DNA from: Vampirovibrio sp041737375
GTDB lineage: Bacteria > Cyanobacteriota > Vampirovibrionia > Vampirovibrionales > Vampirovibrionaceae
Assembly (NCBI RefSeq): GCF_041737375.1
Contig: NZ_JBGSRV010000012.1
Coordinates: forward strand, 124,001-188,000
Reading direction: 5' to 3'
Length of the DNA stretch: 64,000 nt
A model generated the notes under the pieces. That model was not told the origin of the DNA. It ran no database searches and saw nothing but the letters and a program-made list of their open reading frames with translations. Position numbers and translations under genes: made by a program. This document shows, one piece after another, positions 52,517 through 61,403 of this stretch (within the stretch, counting starts at the first letter, position 1; every line of letters starts with the position of its first letter).

Positions 52517-53503
52517 TTATTCAGCCATTAACCGAAGCTGGTCCGAGTTCAAAAAGTCGGGGTTATTGAAGGAGTTGTACTCAAACCCCGGCTGAACTGG
52601 CTTGCCCTTTTGTCCCAGTTTGTTTTCCGTATAGTTTGTATTTTCCGCAAAGTGGATGGTGGGCTGAATCACAAAGTGATCGTCAAATTCCAGGGTCAGG
52701 TGAGAATCATCTGCCGGGCACATCACTTCATGCAGTTTTTCACCCGGTCGAATGCCCACCATCTTATGAGGAATGCCCGGATGCAGGGCCTCTGCCAAAT
52801 CGGTAACCCGCATGCTGGGAATTTTAGGGACAAAAATCTCGCCCCCCCGCATTCTTAAAAAGGAGTTCAATACAAATTCCACGCCCTGAGGCAAGGTAAT
52901 CCAGAAGCGGGTCATTTGAGGATCGGTAATGGGTAATTCTGTGGCCCCTTCGGCGATCATTTTTTTGAAAAATGGAATCACCGAACCACGAGATCCCACC
53001 ACGTTGCCGTATCGCACCACCGCAAAACGGGTTTTGCGGGGACCCACCAGACTATTGCCCGCCACAAACAACTTGTCTGACACCAACTTGGTGGCGCCGT
53101 ACAGGTTAATGGGGTTGGCGGCTTTATCGGTGGAAAGGGCGATCACTTTTTCCACGTTGCAATCAATGGCGGCGTTAATCACGCTTTCGGCACCATGAAT
53201 ATTTGTTTTGACGCATTCCATCGGGTTGTATTCAGCGGCAGGCACCTGTTTAAGGGCTGCGGCGTGAATCACAAAATCCACCCCGTCCATGGCCCGTTTT
53301 AAGCGCTCCTGATCCCGCACGTCTCCAATAAAGTAGCGCATGGCTGGATCGTTAAAGGTTTGCTGCATTTCAAACTGCTTGAATTCATCTCTGGAGAATA
53401 CAATCAAACGACGGGGTTTGAATCGGGATAATATGGTGCGAATCGCTTCTTTCCCAAAGGATCCGGTACCGCCGGTAATTAAAATGGTTTTCTCGTTAAA
53501 CAA
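52517..53503 (-). CDS. pseB: UDP-N-acetylglucosamine 4,6-dehydratase (inverting)
   Basis: First enzyme of pseudaminic acid synthesis, an NADP-dependent short-chain dehydrogenase-type dehydratase. The start TLITGG-type motif reads ILITGGTGSFGKEAIRTIL; the catalytic lysine-containing TDKAANPINLYGATK follows, and the segment RPGEKLHEVM is typical of PseB. At 328 residues it has the usual length. The start is TTG at 53503 with GAGG upstream. First gene of the minus-strand pseB-pseC-spsF-like operon. Confidence 0.88.
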   Translation of the reverse strand: MFNEKTILITGGTGSFGKEAIRTILSRFKPRRLIVFSRDEFKQFEMQQTFNDPAMRYFIGDVRDQERLKRAMDGVDFVIHAAALKQVPAAEYNPMECVKTNIHGAESVINAAIDCNVEKVIALSTDKAANPINLYGATKLVSDKLFVAGNSLVGPRKTRFAVVRYGNVVGSRGSVIPFFKKMIAEGATELPITDPQMTRFWITLPQGVEFVLNSFLRMRGGEIFVPKIPSMRVTDLAEALHPGIPHKMVGIRPGEKLHEVMCPADDSHLTLEFDDHFVIQPTIHFAENTNYTENKLGQKGKPVQPGFEYNSFNNPDFLNSDQLRLMAE

Positions 53504-53801
53504 TGTCTCAAACCTCGCTCTGAACTGCCTACGCCAAGCACAAAAATTATTTTAAACCGTGTTTTAACAGGATAGGGGGGATCCCTATGACGCTATCCTA
53601 GTTATCCTACTCTAAAAGACGTCAAAAATGACAAGCTGACCTCATTTTGCTTGACTTACCCTGTTTGATGAATTTTGGGAACATGTTAAACTCAAACAGC
53701 TTGATTACACTGCTTAAAGAACCTAAGCACGGTAAAAACGGGTGTGGTATCGCTGACAGGTTTGAGGATTGCCGTTTGTGGAACAAAAATAGGCCCGGTG
53801 A
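53504..53801. other. Divergent intergenic region of the nonulosonate locus
   Basis: The 298 bases separate pseB (minus) from pseH-like (plus) and must carry both promoters. A short inverted repeat (GGATAG / CTATCC, about 53570-53600) encloses GGGATCCC. An AT-rich TTTAAAATAAT string near 53546 on the minus strand may be the pseB -10 region. No gene is seen. Confidence 0.35.
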
Positions 53802-54311
53802 ATGGAGCCCGCTCCAAAAACAGCCGGTTTTGCCGTGAACAATAGCGAAAATAGTATTCAGTTAAAGCGGGTGATTTCGGACGATCGGGAAGCCCTGTTT
53901 CATTGGCGCAATCACCCTAGTGTTCGGCAACATTCCATTCATACGGATGAAATTTCCTGGGACGCTCATTGCCAATGGTTTGAGCAAACCTTGCAAAACC
54001 CGCAACGCGTTTTACTGTTGGGTCAAAATGAAAACGGCCCCGTGGGGGTTTTGCGTTATGATCTCCATGAGGATCATTCCGCCCTTATTTCGGTTTATTT
54101 GGTGCCAGAACGTATGGGGCAAGGCTGGGGAGCTTTGCTGCTAAAGGCGGGCAATCAATGGCTGAAGGGCGAGTATCCCGCTGTAAGCCCAGTGCTTGCG
54201 GAAATTTTTCCAGACAACCCTGCTTCCATTCGTGCCTTTGAAAAGGCTGGTTATCAAAAAGCACTTTTGCAACCCCAATCAGGTATTTTAACTTATGAAT
54301 ATATCCTCTGA
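53802..54311 (+). CDS. pseH: PseH-like GNAT N-acetyltransferase
   Basis: GNAT-fold acetyltransferase inferred to acetylate the 4-amino sugar in pseudaminic acid synthesis. Seen are SIQLKRVISDDREALFHWRN, the acetyl-CoA pyrophosphate loop region PERMGQGWGALLLKAG and the end AEIFPDNPASIRAFEKAGY. At about 169 residues it fits PseH. The ATG at 53802 has only a weak ribosome binding site; a GTG at 53835 is possible. It overlaps the pseI-like gene by 17 bp. Confidence 0.75.
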   Translation: MEPAPKTAGFAVNNSENSIQLKRVISDDREALFHWRNHPSVRQHSIHTDEISWDAHCQWFEQTLQNPQRVLLLGQNENGPVGVLRYDLHEDHSALISVYLVPERMGQGWGALLLKAGNQWLKGEYPAVSPVLAEIFPDNPASIRAFEKAGYQKALLQPQSGILTYEYIL

Positions 54312-55389
54312 TTTTCCTGCTGACTTCCCAGCTTTTCAAATTGAGAACCGGCCAGTGGGGCCGGAGCATCCGCCGTTTATTATTGCTGAAATGTCGGGCA
54401 ATCATAATGGCTCGCTGGAGAAGGCTCTAAAGCTGGTAGATGCCGCCGCCGACGCTGGGGCCGATGCCTTGAAAATACAAACCTATACCGCTGATACTAT
54501 GACTCTGGATATTAGCGAGGGTGAATTTTTTATAGAGGACCCTGACAGCCTGTGGAAAGGGGAGTCTCTGTATAAACTTTATGAAAAAGCCCATACCCCC
54601 TGGGCGTGGCATGAGCCTATTTTTAATCGCTGTCGGGAAAAAGGGATGATTGGGTTTAGTTCTCCTTTTGACGCCACTGCGGTGGATTTTTTGCAGGATT
54701 TACATGTGCCTGCCTTTAAAATTGCTTCGTTTGAAATTGTGGATATTCCGCTGATTCGCAAGGTGGCGGCCACCGGAAAGCCCATGATTATTTCCACCGG
54801 GATGTCCACGGAGGCCGAAATTTGGGAGGCAGTGCAGGCTGCCCGTGCCGCAAATTGTGGCCCACTGATTTTACTGAAATGCACCAGCAGTTATCCGGCG
54901 GATCCGCTGGATAGCAACTTGCGAACCATTCCCTACATGCAGCAAACGTTTGGGGTTTACACGGGCTTGTCCGATCACACCCTGGGTACCGCTGCGGCTG
55001 TGGCCAGCGTGGCATTGGGTGCTGTGGCCATTGAGAAACATTTTACCCTCTCTCGGGCCGAAGGCGGGGTGGATTCCGCTTTCTCGCTGGAACCTCATGA
55101 ATTAAAACGCTTGGTGGAAGAGACACGGTTGGCCCACCGGGCTTTAGGCACGGTGTCGCTTGGCCCTTCGGGCAATGAGGAAAAAAGTCTGGGCTTTCGT
55201 CGCTCTTTGTACGCAGTGGCCGATATTCCGGCGGGCGGCTTGCTGAGCGTGGATAACATCCGGGCCATTCGTCCCGGTTATGGACTGCCCCCCAAATATT
55301 GGGATGACTTACTGGGCAAACGGGCTAAAACGGCCATTAAGCGAGGCACTGCGCTTCAGTGGAATTTGATTGAGTCGGAACCGGATTAA
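54295..55389 (+). CDS. pseI: Pseudaminic acid synthase (NeuB family)
   Basis: Condenses the 6-deoxy-altrose derivative with phosphoenolpyruvate. The NeuB TIM-barrel domain starts IIAEMSGNHNGSLEKALKLVDAAADAGADALKIQ (split in the family motif) and includes KIASFEIVDIPLI, MIISTGMS and LLKCTSSYPA. The C-terminal SAF (antifreeze-like) domain reads SLYAVADIPAGGLLSVDNIRAIRPG, here given in part. GNHNG with Ser-Gly before it favours PseI over sialic or legionaminic acid synthases, which is consistent with pseB and pseC beside it. Confidence 0.85.
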   Translation: MNISSDFPADFPAFQIENRPVGPEHPPFIIAEMSGNHNGSLEKALKLVDAAADAGADALKIQTYTADTMTLDISEGEFFIEDPDSLWKGESLYKLYEKAHTPWAWHEPIFNRCREKGMIGFSSPFDATAVDFLQDLHVPAFKIASFEIVDIPLIRKVAATGKPMIISTGMSTEAEIWEAVQAARAANCGPLILLKCTSSYPADPLDSNLRTIPYMQQTFGVYTGLSDHTLGTAAAVASVALGAVAIEKHFTLSRAEGGVDSAFSLEPHELKRLVEETRLAHRALGTVSLGPSGNEEKSLGFRRSLYAVADIPAGGLLSVDNIRAIRPGYGLPPKYWDDLLGKRAKTAIKRGTALQWNLIESEPD

Positions 55390-55400
55390 CCCGATAGGCT

Positions 55401-55835
55401 TTATTTTTGAGTTTCGGCTTCTTTCAGGGCCATCATGGCAACCCCCATGGCTTGCAATTCCTCTTCCGATAAATGGCTTTTTGCCACTGGAAATACTTCA
55501 GATTCTTCCTGATCGATGTGGTGCATGATTTCCATTTGAAGGATGTCCAGCTTTACTTTGTAGGAAATTTCGTCCAGATTTTTTTTCTGCTGTAATGCCT
55601 GAATTTGGGTTTTAGCCCCTTCGTGGTCAAGGTTTGCTTGCAGGGTTATGCCTTCGGCCTCCTGAATTTTTTGAATGGCCGGGTAAAAATATCTTTCTTC
55701 CATGGCCATGTGCAGCAGAAGCTTTTCGTACAGGACTGCGGCTTCGTCTTTATCCACTGGATTTTGTTTTAATAACCTTTGAAATTGGTCTTTTACCGCT
55801 TTATGATCTTCTTTAAGCAAGGTTAAGAAATTCAT
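55401..55835 (-). CDS. Hemerythrin HHE-domain protein
   Basis: A 144-residue four-helix protein with the diiron His/Glu pattern: EDHKAVKDQF, HMAMEERYFYPAI, NLDHEG and HHIDQEESEVFPVA. Such proteins bind oxygen or act in iron, NO or oxidative-stress handling. The ATG at 55835 is chosen because GGAGG lies eight bases before it; a TTG 15 bases upstream is also in frame. The gene is alone on its strand and convergent with pseI at a distance of 11 bases. Confidence 0.85.
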   Translation of the reverse strand: MNFLTLLKEDHKAVKDQFQRLLKQNPVDKDEAAVLYEKLLLHMAMEERYFYPAIQKIQEAEGITLQANLDHEGAKTQIQALQQKKNLDEISYKVKLDILQMEIMHHIDQEESEVFPVAKSHLSEEELQAMGVAMMALKEAETQK

Positions 55836-55979
55836 CAGTGTGGCCTCCAATCAGGTGACGGTTTTTAGCATAATAATTATTATAAAAACATTCAATTAGG
55901 CTGGCAGGTCATTGCCAGAGGTCGGATGTTGAAGAGCCTCTGGCTCCATTGGGCAATTCAAGGCTTGTTTATGAGCCGC

Positions 55980-56014
55980 AAAAAAGCCCCACAAGTTTAA
56001 CTTGTGAGGCTTTT
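55980..56014 (-). terminator. Rho-independent terminator of the basic 119-residue gene
   Basis: On the minus strand the stem AAAAGCCTCACAAG / CTTGTGGGGCTTTT (one T-G pair) is followed by six T. It lies 18 bases after the stop of the minus-strand gene. Confidence 0.85.
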
Positions 56015-56031
56015 ATCAAGTCAGTATTTTC

Positions 56032-56391
56032 TTACTTGGGGCGCTTGGGGTAGCCTTCTTTTTTCTTGAAGGAGGTCGGCCCTTTGGAGGGTCTGCCTTT
56101 TACGCCAGTTCTGATAGAAGGGCGTTTGCTTTCAAAACGGGGGGCGGCACCGCGCTCTTCATCGCTTGATTCGGCAGCGCCATAGCCTTCCTTACGGGGT
56201 CTGCCGTAAGCGGGCTTGGGGCCACGTGGGGATGGGCCTCTGGAAATAGGGCCTCTGGCTCCGGGTGCTGGAGGTCTGGATGTTTGCGCTTGCCCGCCCA
56301 ATCCTGCCAAGGTCTGGTTGATGCGTTTTAATTCGTTGGTGATGTTGCTGAGCGCTTCTAAAAGCTCTTTTTGATTGCCCTGGTCTGTCAT
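56032..56391 (-). CDS. Small basic low-complexity protein
   Basis: A 119-residue protein. The first ~30 residues form a helix with hydrophobic spacing (NQKELLEALSNITNELKRINQTL). The remainder is rich in Arg, Lys, Gly and Pro with RGPxSRGP and SKGPTSFKKKEGYPKRP elements, which suggests nucleic-acid binding, but no family is recognised. A strong dedicated terminator supports a real, expressed gene. No ribosome binding site is visible. Confidence 0.6.
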   Translation of the reverse strand: MTDQGNQKELLEALSNITNELKRINQTLAGLGGQAQTSRPPAPGARGPISRGPSPRGPKPAYGRPRKEGYGAAESSDEERGAAPRFESKRPSIRTGVKGRPSKGPTSFKKKEGYPKRPK

Positions 56392-56645
56392 TTAGGCGGT
56401 TTCCAATCTTTTTTATTTTTTTGAAGTGAGGTAGCCCTTCTTTCTATCTCAAAAGTAAATGCCATGCAAGTTGAACGCCTGCTGAGGCCATCACCGATTG
56501 ATTTTGATTGACAATAAATATCTGGATGATGTCATAATAAAGGCTTGTCACAGCCATTTTTGATTCCAAGTGGCTTTATGTAAATATGTAAAAGTGTTTT
56601 GAGGGCTGCGGATCCCCGCCCTGTCAGCCACTGGTTTTTAAGTTT

Positions 56646-57692
56646 ATGATAAGGTCTTCTTATCCGCTCATCAGTCCCCTCACAACTCAGATAGAGAGTG
56701 TTCCTTTGTCTAAATCCACTTTCATGCCCGCATACGCGACCCGAGAGCGTTTCAATGTGCCTTTGTTTTCCCTGTATGTTCTGTTGCATGTTGTTGCACT
56801 TGCTGGCTTTTATACGTTTAGCTGGCAAGGGTTAGCCGTTTTGCTGGTGCTTTATTTTTGCACCATTTGCTTGGGCATTACCCTTTGCTATCACCGGCTA
56901 TTGGCCCACCAGAGCTATAAACTGCCAAAACCGCTCACTTATTTTCTGGCACTGTTAGGGTGTTTGGCCTTTCAACGGGGGCCAATCTGGTGGAGCGCCA
57001 CCCATCGGCTACATCACAGTAAAACCGATCGGGAAGGGGATCCGCATTCGCCCCGCTACAGTTTTTTATGGTCCCACTATTTATGGCCCTTTTTCTGGCA
57101 TCCCCAGCTCGATGAATCTCAGGAAAATGTGCGGCGCCTTGCGCTGGATTTATGCAAGGATCCGGGTTTGCAGTTTTTGGAAAAACATTACAATTTAATC
57201 AACGTGCTGTTTTTGGGCTTGTTGTTTGGGTTGGGGTACACCCTGGGTGGCGGTTTGAAAATGGGACTGTCCATTCTGGTTTGGGGTGGGTTTTTACGCA
57301 TTATTTTTGGGCTAAACGTGACCTGGTTCGTAAACTCGGCTGCCCACTTGTGGGGATACCGTCGCTATGAAACGCCCGATACCAGTCGTAATAACTGGTG
57401 GGTGGCTTTATTAACCTGGGGCGAAGGCTGGCATAACAATCATCATGCCCATGCCCGCTCCGCTAAAATGGGATTTGTCTGGTACGAGCTGGATGTTACC
57501 TACTGGATTATCGCCTTGCTGGCCCGCTTGGGCATAGCCACCCATGTGGTGGGTTCTCCCCTGGACGAAGCTAAAAAGAATGAAGCCAAAAAGAACGACG
57601 CCAGAAAGAGCGAAGCGGAAAGCAAGCTCGGTGCTCCTCATCAACCAGCCCAGCCTGCGGCTCAAGAGGCCCAGTCCGTTTTGGTGTCCTAA
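56646..57692 (+). CDS. Fatty acid (acyl) desaturase, delta-9 type
   Basis: Membrane diiron desaturase that introduces a double bond into acyl chains. The three histidine boxes are present: HRLLAH, HRLHH and HNNHHAH. Four membrane segments fit the family (LYVLLHVVALAGFYTF, LAVLLVLYFCTICLGI, then two in the middle). The C-terminus has a charged repeat EAKKNEAKKNDARKSEAESK that is probably disordered. The start is uncertain: no good ribosome binding site precedes the ATG at 56646, and TTG or ATG codons 60 and 78 bases downstream are possible. Confidence 0.85.
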   Translation: MIRSSYPLISPLTTQIESVPLSKSTFMPAYATRERFNVPLFSLYVLLHVVALAGFYTFSWQGLAVLLVLYFCTICLGITLCYHRLLAHQSYKLPKPLTYFLALLGCLAFQRGPIWWSATHRLHHSKTDREGDPHSPRYSFLWSHYLWPFFWHPQLDESQENVRRLALDLCKDPGLQFLEKHYNLINVLFLGLLFGLGYTLGGGLKMGLSILVWGGFLRIIFGLNVTWFVNSAAHLWGYRRYETPDTSRNNWWVALLTWGEGWHNNHHAHARSAKMGFVWYELDVTYWIIALLARLGIATHVVGSPLDEAKKNEAKKNDARKSEAESKLGAPHQPAQPAAQEAQSVLVS

Positions 57693-57722
57693 CGCTGCTG
57701 GTGGGTCTTAAAAAACATCATT

Positions 57723-57780
57723 GAATTGAAACACAAGTGCTGGCCTTGCTGGATAGCGCTTGTGTTTCAATTCTAACTTT
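57723..57780 (+). terminator. Rho-independent terminator after the desaturase gene
   Basis: A perfect 15-bp inverted repeat (GAATTGAAACACAAG / CTTGTGTTTCAATTC), extendable inward, is followed by TAAC and a six-T run (57778 onward). It lies 30 bases after the stop. Confidence 0.85.
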
Positions 57781-57876
57781 TTTGATTAATACCAGCTTGA
57801 TTAATGCCATTTTAAACAATCAATGCTATTCTTTGTTCCCATAGCCAAAAAAAGGCATTGGGAGAGGAGTTTGGCC

Positions 57877-58605
57877 ATGAAAAAGTATATTGCTGAGTTC
57901 ATTGGTACGTTTACTCTGGTTTTAGTGGGTTGCGGCACAGCGGTTATTGCAGGCGAAGAAGTGGGCATGGTTGGCATTGCTTTGGCCTTTGGATTGGCCC
58001 TGATTGCCATGGCCTACGGCATTGGCCCTATTTCGGGTTGCCATATTAACCCGGCGGTGAGTTTGGCGGTGTATGCCGCAGGTCGCATGGAGGGCCGTTA
58101 TTTGCCCGGTTATATCCTAGGCCAGTGCGCCGGTGCCGTTTTGGCTTCGGTGGTTTTATTAACGCTGCTAAACGGGCAGTTAAGCGGGTTTAATTTATCC
58201 ACGGAGGGGTTGGGCCAAAATGGCTGGGGTGCCGGGTATCTGGGTCAGTATAGTCAGGTTTCCGCCCTGTTGTTTGAATTTATAGCCACTTTGCTTTTTG
58301 TAATTGTTATTTTGGGTTCAACCCAGCACAAGGAAGCCCCCAAGCAGATGGCGGGCCTAGCCATTGGCTTGACCTTGGCCGCCATTCACCTGGTGGGCAT
58401 CAGCATTACCGGGGTCTCGCTTAACCCTGCCCGAAGCTTAGGCCCTGCCTTGCTGGTGGGCGGAAAGGCCATGGCTCAGCTGTGGTTATTTCTGTTTGTG
58501 CCTAGCGCCGCTGGATTGATTGGCGGGCTGCTGTCCCGTTATCTCCTTGCGGAAGATCCTGCTTTTGGCCCACAACTTACCGGCGTAAAGCCACAGCCTC
58601 ATTAA
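57877..58605 (+). CDS. aqpZ: Aquaporin (MIP family channel)
   Basis: Six-helix water channel. The two pore boxes are HINPAVS and SLNPARS, and the N-terminus MKKYIAEFIGTFTLVLVGCG is typical of AqpZ. The 242-residue length and the absence of the glycerol-facilitator insertions favour a water channel. GGAGAGGAG lies upstream of the ATG at 57877; an earlier in-frame ATG at 57823 would add a charged leader and is less likely. Confidence 0.9.
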   Translation: MKKYIAEFIGTFTLVLVGCGTAVIAGEEVGMVGIALAFGLALIAMAYGIGPISGCHINPAVSLAVYAAGRMEGRYLPGYILGQCAGAVLASVVLLTLLNGQLSGFNLSTEGLGQNGWGAGYLGQYSQVSALLFEFIATLLFVIVILGSTQHKEAPKQMAGLAIGLTLAAIHLVGISITGVSLNPARSLGPALLVGGKAMAQLWLFLFVPSAAGLIGGLLSRYLLAEDPAFGPQLTGVKPQPH

Positions 58606-58651
58606 GGCCGCTGCCGTTCATATTTTTGCAAAGAGCGCCTTTGTGTTTGCC

Positions 58652-59158
58652 TTAGTCAATTTTGATATGATTTGCCTTTAAATTTTCTAAAATAAAGTTT
58701 TCTAATTCTGTAGAAAGCGCTTTTTTAGGCAAAATAAAAGCGGTTAAGGATGTATTAAACAAAAGCCAAAAGTCTTTAAAGCGCCATAGCCTTTCAAAGG
58801 CTTTCCATTTTAATTCAGAGTTCCCAAGTTCAGAGTTGATCATAACAAATTCGTCAGAAAATCGAATTAAGAAGGGTTTCTCCCCCAGTTTTTTTTTGAG
58901 TTTTCTACCCTCAGCCAGTGAACGCCGATAGGTCGCTCCAAAAATAAGGGTAATTACAAATATAAAATAGAGTCCTGTTTGTAAAATGAAATGCCACGAA
59001 ACACCATTTATACTACCAAATAGTCCTGTTAATATAAAAGCTAGAGCCGAGTAAAAGCCAATTAAAACCAAGCACCTCAAGCTTTGTTTTAAACTCGATT
59101 TGAAAGCGGTTGCTTTTAGCAGCTGATCAGTATATTCCACGGAAATTTCATAATCCAT
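58652..59158 (-). CDS. YcxB-like membrane protein
   Basis: A 168-residue protein with two adjacent membrane segments (about residues 28-48 and 55-75) and a cytoplasmic C-terminal domain. The pattern ISVEYTDQLLKATAF at the start and FLIRFSDEFVMINSELGNSELKWKAF (partly shown), then AFILPKKALS, matches the YcxB-like family, whose function is unknown. Its base composition looks more AT-rich than its neighbours. AAGGA precedes the ATG. Confidence 0.65.
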   Translation of the reverse strand: MDYEISVEYTDQLLKATAFKSSLKQSLRCLVLIGFYSALAFILTGLFGSINGVSWHFILQTGLYFIFVITLIFGATYRRSLAEGRKLKKKLGEKPFLIRFSDEFVMINSELGNSELKWKAFERLWRFKDFWLLFNTSLTAFILPKKALSTELENFILENLKANHIKID

Positions 59159-59499
59159 ACTTTAAAAGTCCTTGGGGCTGTTTTTGACGTTATTGATTTG
59201 ATTGTATCGAGCAATTCGCATCAGCCACATCCTTTAATGCTAGGATACGTTTAACCTGATAAGAATGCCTCTTTGCCCATTGATAGGAAGGCTTAAAAAA
59301 ATGAGGGTAACTTCTGGAACCGCAGGCTTTAAAGCTGGAGGGTGGGCGATAGCGTTTGGATAACTAAAGTTTGTGCCTGCCTGATGGGCTTTAGCGCAGC
59401 TCAAGTTAGCCTGAGTCTCCAGTCTGGTGTAGGAACGGGTCAGCATTCCAATCGTCTCTGGATTTAAATAAGCGCTTTACAAGGAGCCAAGAAACCGAC
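59159..59499. other. Intergenic region upstream of the alanine-coil kinase gene
   Basis: No gene is seen in the 341 bases between two divergent genes. AAGGAG at 59480-59485 lies 13-14 bases before the kinase ATG. No convincing -35/-10 pair is apparent. Confidence 0.3.
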
Positions 59500-60783
59500 A
59501 TGAGCTGTAAACCAGGCACAGGTAGTGTGCAAAATGCCGAACAAGATGCCTTGGAAGCAAAGGCTCGGGCACAAGTTGCTGAAAATGATGCCGCTGAGGC
59601 TATCATTAATGCTGAGACGGCTAACACCTCTTCTTCAGAGGCCATTGAAAAAGCTGAAAACGCTGCCAAAAGTGCTGAAAGCTCTAACCAGTTCGTTGCT
59701 TCTAATGAGGAAAAGCCTCTAGCGCAAGCAGGACACGCCATTCTTGAGGCCAAAGAAGCCATTCAGGTTGCGGAATCGGCCCGAAGTCAGGCTGAATGTG
59801 CCAGAAATAAGGCGGAAGAAGCCCGGTTTTTGGCGGAATCTGCCAGAAATCAAGCTGAAGACGCTCGGGCTGGGGCGGAAGGTACCCGAACCGAAGCGGA
59901 AGAAATTCGGGGCAGTGAAGAAGAGGCCCGCATAAAAGCGCTGGAGGTGAAACGCAAAGCCGAAGAGGCCAAAACCCAAGCGGAAGCTGCCCTCAGGAAT
60001 TCCGAAATTGCCATTGCCGAAAGTCAGCAAGCTTGTGCGGAAGCTGAACGTGCCAGAGACAAAGCGCTTGCGGCCGCCCGCGGGTTAAAAGTGTATGCCA
60101 GCTCATTGGAAGTGATTAATAAGGATCTGGATCAGTTTGCAACCGTTGCTTCTCATGATTTGCAAGCCCCGTTGCGAAAAGTCAGGATTTTTAGCGAGCT
60201 GGTAGAGCAGGAAGTCGAAAACAGGCTGACGGATGACAGTCGCGACGCCTTACAACGTATTCGTGTATCCGCACAATCCATGCAGGATTTGATTAATGAC
60301 TTGCTGGCGCTGGCCAGAGTCTCTTATCACGAACGTTTTGAACCCGTGGATCTCTCGGAAGTGATGAGTGCGGTGATCTCTAAACTGGATGATCAAATTG
60401 TTCAAAAGCAGGCGGTTATTCGCATAGAACTCTTGGCTGTGGTTTTTGGGAATTGCTCTCAATTGCAGCAATTGTTTCAAAATTTGATTGAAAACGCACT
60501 GAAATACCATGCCAAAGAAGCCGTACCGCAAATTCGTATTTCATCAACCTGTGGCGAGCAGGTTTGCCATATTATTGTGGAAGACAAGGGCATTGGGTTT
60601 GATCAGGCGCATGCCGAGCATATCTTTAAAACCTTTGCCCGCTTACATGGGGTCAGTCAATTTCCAGGTTCTGGCGTGGGGTTGGCCATTTGCAAGCGCA
60701 TTGCGGAGCGACACGGCGGCGATATTACAGCAACCAGCGTGCCCGGCGAGGGTTCCGTGTTCACGGTAACTCTTCCCCTGTAA
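59500..60783 (+). CDS. Soluble histidine kinase with long alanine-rich coiled coil
   Basis: A 427-residue kinase with no membrane segment. Residues ~85-195 form about 15 heptads of the form A-E-x-A-R-x-x, an alanine-type coiled coil, preceded by an Ala/Glu-rich helical stretch. HisKA follows with phospho-acceptor His219 in ASHDLQAPLRKVR, the form seen in phytochrome-type kinases. The ATPase domain has the N box (LIENALKYHAK), G1 (DKGIGFD), F box and G2 (GSGVGLAI). No sensory domain other than the coil is visible, and no response regulator is adjacent. Confidence 0.8.
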   Translation: MSCKPGTGSVQNAEQDALEAKARAQVAENDAAEAIINAETANTSSSEAIEKAENAAKSAESSNQFVASNEEKPLAQAGHAILEAKEAIQVAESARSQAECARNKAEEARFLAESARNQAEDARAGAEGTRTEAEEIRGSEEEARIKALEVKRKAEEAKTQAEAALRNSEIAIAESQQACAEAERARDKALAAARGLKVYASSLEVINKDLDQFATVASHDLQAPLRKVRIFSELVEQEVENRLTDDSRDALQRIRVSAQSMQDLINDLLALARVSYHERFEPVDLSEVMSAVISKLDDQIVQKQAVIRIELLAVVFGNCSQLQQLFQNLIENALKYHAKEAVPQIRISSTCGEQVCHIIVEDKGIGFDQAHAEHIFKTFARLHGVSQFPGSGVGLAICKRIAERHGGDITATSVPGEGSVFTVTLPL

Positions 60784-60900
60784 GCGAGGGCATGAGCGTT
60801 CTGCAGTCTCTTAACGTGCGCAGTTGGCTATTTCTAGCTGTGGAGAAGGATATTCGTTGATTTTTGTTAGTTGAAGTGCTAGACTTCAGGACCTCATGCG

Positions 60901-61362
60901 ATGCCACGGCCTACTGCTATCTCTCATTTGGAAAGTCACCTCGGTTATTGGCTCAGATTTGTTTCTAATCATGTTTCTTTTGCCTTTGCCCGTCAGTTAT
61001 CGGGAAAAGGTGTAACCGTGGCTGAATGGGTAATGCTGCGTATGCTTTACGAGAAAGACCCCATGCCCTCAACGCATTTGGCAAAAGAGATGACGATGAC
61101 CCGAGGCGCAATTACCAAGCTGGCTAACCGTCTGATTGCCAAAAATCTAGTCACCTGAAGCGCTGATGCGAAAGATGGTCGAATTCAACGACTTGCCCTT
61201 ACAGGTGGCGGAACCCGTTTAGTCCCTGTTTTGGCGGACTTGGCTGATCAGAATGATCGGGTGTTTTTTGGAGGGTTATCGACGGAGGAGCGCCATCAGA
61301 TGGATCGCATTTTGAAAGCCATTATCGAAAAAAAGGCCCTCAAGCATATTCCTCTGGAATAA
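60901..61362 (+). pseudogene. MarR family regulator interrupted by one in-frame TGA
   Basis: The frame reads as a complete 153-codon MarR protein except for TGA at 61156-61158. The first 85 codons hold the dimerisation helices and recognition helix (TVAEWVMLRML, STHLAKEMTMTRGAITKLANRLIAKNLVT). After the TGA the same frame continues with the wing (SADAKDGRIQRLALTGGGTRLV) and the C-terminal helix (LSTEERHQMDRILKAII), ending in TAA. MarR proteins have Arg or a similar residue here, so a CGA to TGA change is the simplest cause. The rest is undamaged, so the mutation is recent, or the base could be a sequencing error. Confidence 0.75.
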
Positions 61363-61403
61363 GCCGATACGCTGCATGACGAGTTACAAAAAAGGAGTGC
61401 CGT

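Noticed and set aside
61156..61158. TGA in the marR frame as a recoded sense codon (Gly, Trp or selenocysteine)
   Set aside because: Many clear genes in the window end in TGA at the expected place (for example the formyltransferase and purM), the position calls for Arg, and no selenocysteine-type setting is seen.
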